From the NCBI GenBank assembly GCA_002438545.1, contig DJPK01000078.1, positions 1 through 7,284 on the forward strand: 7,284 nucleotides of DNA, given 5' to 3'. How positions within the stretch are numbered: the first letter of the stretch is position 1; the number at the start of each line of letters is the position of its first letter. Position numbers and translations under genes: made by a program. This DNA is from Caryophanales bacterium UBA6414 (GTDB lineage: Bacteria > Bacillota_I > Bacilli_A > RF39 > UBA660). The notes beneath the pieces were generated by a model. That model was not told the DNA's origin and ran no database searches. It saw only the letters and a program-made list of their open reading frames with translations. Positions 6,659 through 7,284 of the stretch are shown here, piece after piece.

Positions 6659-6985
6659 ATGAATGAAAATCAATATAATGGTATGAATAATAACAATTAT
6701 AATAATAATAATTTAAATAGTTATAATCAGCAATATGCAAATAATAATTATAATCAACAATATGTAGACAATAATCAGGTCTCTAATATAAATAATACTG
6801 TTCAGCAAGGAACTCAACAAGTGGAACAACCGGCAAATCAACCATCTGAAAATGCTCAAGAACAAGGTACAAAGAAAAATAACTCCGAGTTAAAGACATT
6901 TGTTATTATGATAATAATTATCTTTCTCGCAGTTATGTTTTATCCATACATTTATGATTTTATTAAAAATATTAGATTTAATTAA
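6659..6985 (+). CDS. Small Asn/Gln/Tyr-rich protein with C-terminal membrane anchor
   Basis: The protein has 108 residues and no family I recognise. Residues 1-65 are low complexity, rich in Asn, Tyr and Gln (for example NNYNQQY repeated at about 29-35), then turn to Gln, Pro and Glu. A short charged linker KKNNSELK leads into a single membrane helix at about 81-99 and a short tail ending KNIRFN. This resembles a tail-anchored protein, with the disordered N-terminus probably cytoplasmic, although basic residues on both sides of the helix make the orientation uncertain. It is the topological mirror of the preceding gene product, so the two disordered regions could meet on the same membrane face. 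AGGAG at 6646-6650 overlaps the TAG of the upstream gene and is eight bases from ATG 6659, implying coupled translation. The 3' end overlaps the convergent RNHCP gene by 8 bases. Confidence 0.78.
   Translation: MNENQYNGMNNNNYNNNNLNSYNQQYANNNYNQQYVDNNQVSNINNTVQQGTQQVEQPANQPSENAQEQGTKKNNSELKTFVIMIIIIFLAVMFYPYIYDFIKNIRFN
6686..6712 (+). repeat. Asn-codon tract in the small Asn/Gln-rich gene
   Basis: Nine codons here are AAT or AAC except for one tyrosine codon, encoding NNNNYNNNN. It resembles the tract ending the upstream gene and could vary in length between strains without shifting the frame. Confidence 0.55.
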
Positions 6986-7280
6986 TATGTGATAATTCAA
7001 TAATTAAATCGAAATTATCATCATTTGCCATAATGTTCTTATGAATAGTATGGCATTTTTTACACCTATAGATAATTTTATAGGTGTTTTTAAATTTCTC
7101 AATACCAATGGGGACCATATCTCCTTGACACTCATTAGCACGATCTCCCGGATTAATATCAACATGAATGGAATGTAAGCAATAAGGACAATGATCCCTT
7201 GCAGTATAGTTTAATTTATCCACTTTTTTATGGCAGTTATGGCAGATAAATTCTTCATCAATCATATTAAATTTCTTCAT
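6978..7280 (-). CDS. RNHCP-domain zinc-ribbon protein
   Basis: The protein has 100 residues and starts at ATG 7280-7278. Upstream sequence is cut by the window edge, so the ribosome binding site is not visible. The name-giving motif is present as ARDHCPYCLHSIHVD (27-41), followed by INPGDR and a C-x-G-x-M-x-P-I-G stretch. Cysteines form three CxxC pairs at 13/16, 31/34 and 73/76, plus Cys51, which suggests zinc binding. This matches the small RNHCP family of bacterial proteins, which has no established function; a nucleic-acid or RNA-related role is only a guess. The length fits the family and the conserved Y-x-I-I-Y-x-C segment is intact. It is the only minus-strand gene here and converges with the Asn/Gln-rich gene, overlapping it by 8 bases. 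Its coding sequence also holds a terminator for the opposite strand. Confidence 0.88.
   Translation of the reverse strand: MKKFNMIDEEFICHNCHKKVDKLNYTARDHCPYCLHSIHVDINPGDRANECQGDMVPIGIEKFKNTYKIIYRCKKCHTIHKNIMANDDNFDLIIELSHIN
7062..7091 (+). terminator. Rho-independent terminator for the plus-strand genes, inside the RNHCP gene
   Basis: A perfect 9-base-pair stem, ACACCTATA (7062-7070) with TATAGGTGT (7079-7087), encloses an 8-base loop and runs straight into a T-tract (7087-7091). On the minus strand the stem is followed by A residues, so it works only for plus-strand transcripts. It lies 77 bases after the stop of the Asn/Gln-rich gene. The same bases encode the conserved YKIIYRC stretch of the RNHCP protein. 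Confidence 0.7.
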
Positions 7281-7284
7281 AATT

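Noticed and set aside
6990..7020. Hairpin TGATAATT with AATTATCA as a terminator
   Set aside because: The arms are 8 bases but nearly all A/T, the loop is 15 bases and there is no T-tract. The hairpin at 7062-7091 is far better.
132..7280. Mycoplasma-type genetic code (TGA as Trp)
   Set aside because: All genes are complete with the standard code, and the Trp codons checked are TGG. Nothing requires reassignment.
1..7284. CRISPR array, insertion sequence, tRNA or rRNA
   Set aside because: No regularly spaced repeats, transposase motifs, terminal inverted repeats or structured RNA sequence were seen. The repetitive part at 5860-6780 is Asn-rich coding sequence.

Overview
The window is very AT-rich (clearly under about 30% GC by eye). 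Its genes are tightly packed, with strong Shine-Dalgarno sites of the AGGAG and GGTGAT type. An EzrA homologue points to the Bacilli. The extreme AT and asparagine bias, the small intergenic gaps and the mix of families suggest an uncultured gut Bacilli or Tenericutes-like lineage (RF39-type or a relative); that placement is inference. All reading frames are open with the standard bacterial code. None of the nine visible stop codons is TGA.

Layout, left to right. (1) The last 40 codons of an unidentified gene. (2) A membrane receptor with two tandem extracellular solute-binding-like domains and a cytoplasmic GGDEF domain whose signature is degenerate (DGNEF). (3) A YihY/BrkB-family six-helix membrane protein, 14 bases further on. 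These three probably form one transcription unit. (4) A well-formed promoter, then two small type IV prepilin-like genes that are tandem paralogues with cysteines near the C-terminus. (5) ezrA, encoding the septation ring regulator, probably with its own extended -10 promoter. (6) A promoter overlapping the end of ezrA, then two genes for Asn/Gln-rich low-complexity membrane proteins with mirror-image topology: one has an N-terminal anchor and a long tail, the other a C-terminal anchor. (7) A convergent RNHCP-family zinc-ribbon gene on the minus strand. It overlaps the end of the preceding gene by 8 bases.

The best-supported themes are cell-envelope ones: sensing, pilin-like export and division. 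The two Asn-rich proteins directly after ezrA are the least explained part of the window. Their single-anchor, long-disordered-tail design recalls division tethers such as ZipA, but only by architecture and position. A strong rho-independent terminator serving the plus-strand genes lies inside the coding sequence of the opposing RNHCP gene. The only stretches without coding are the short gaps described below; none exceeds about 115 bases.
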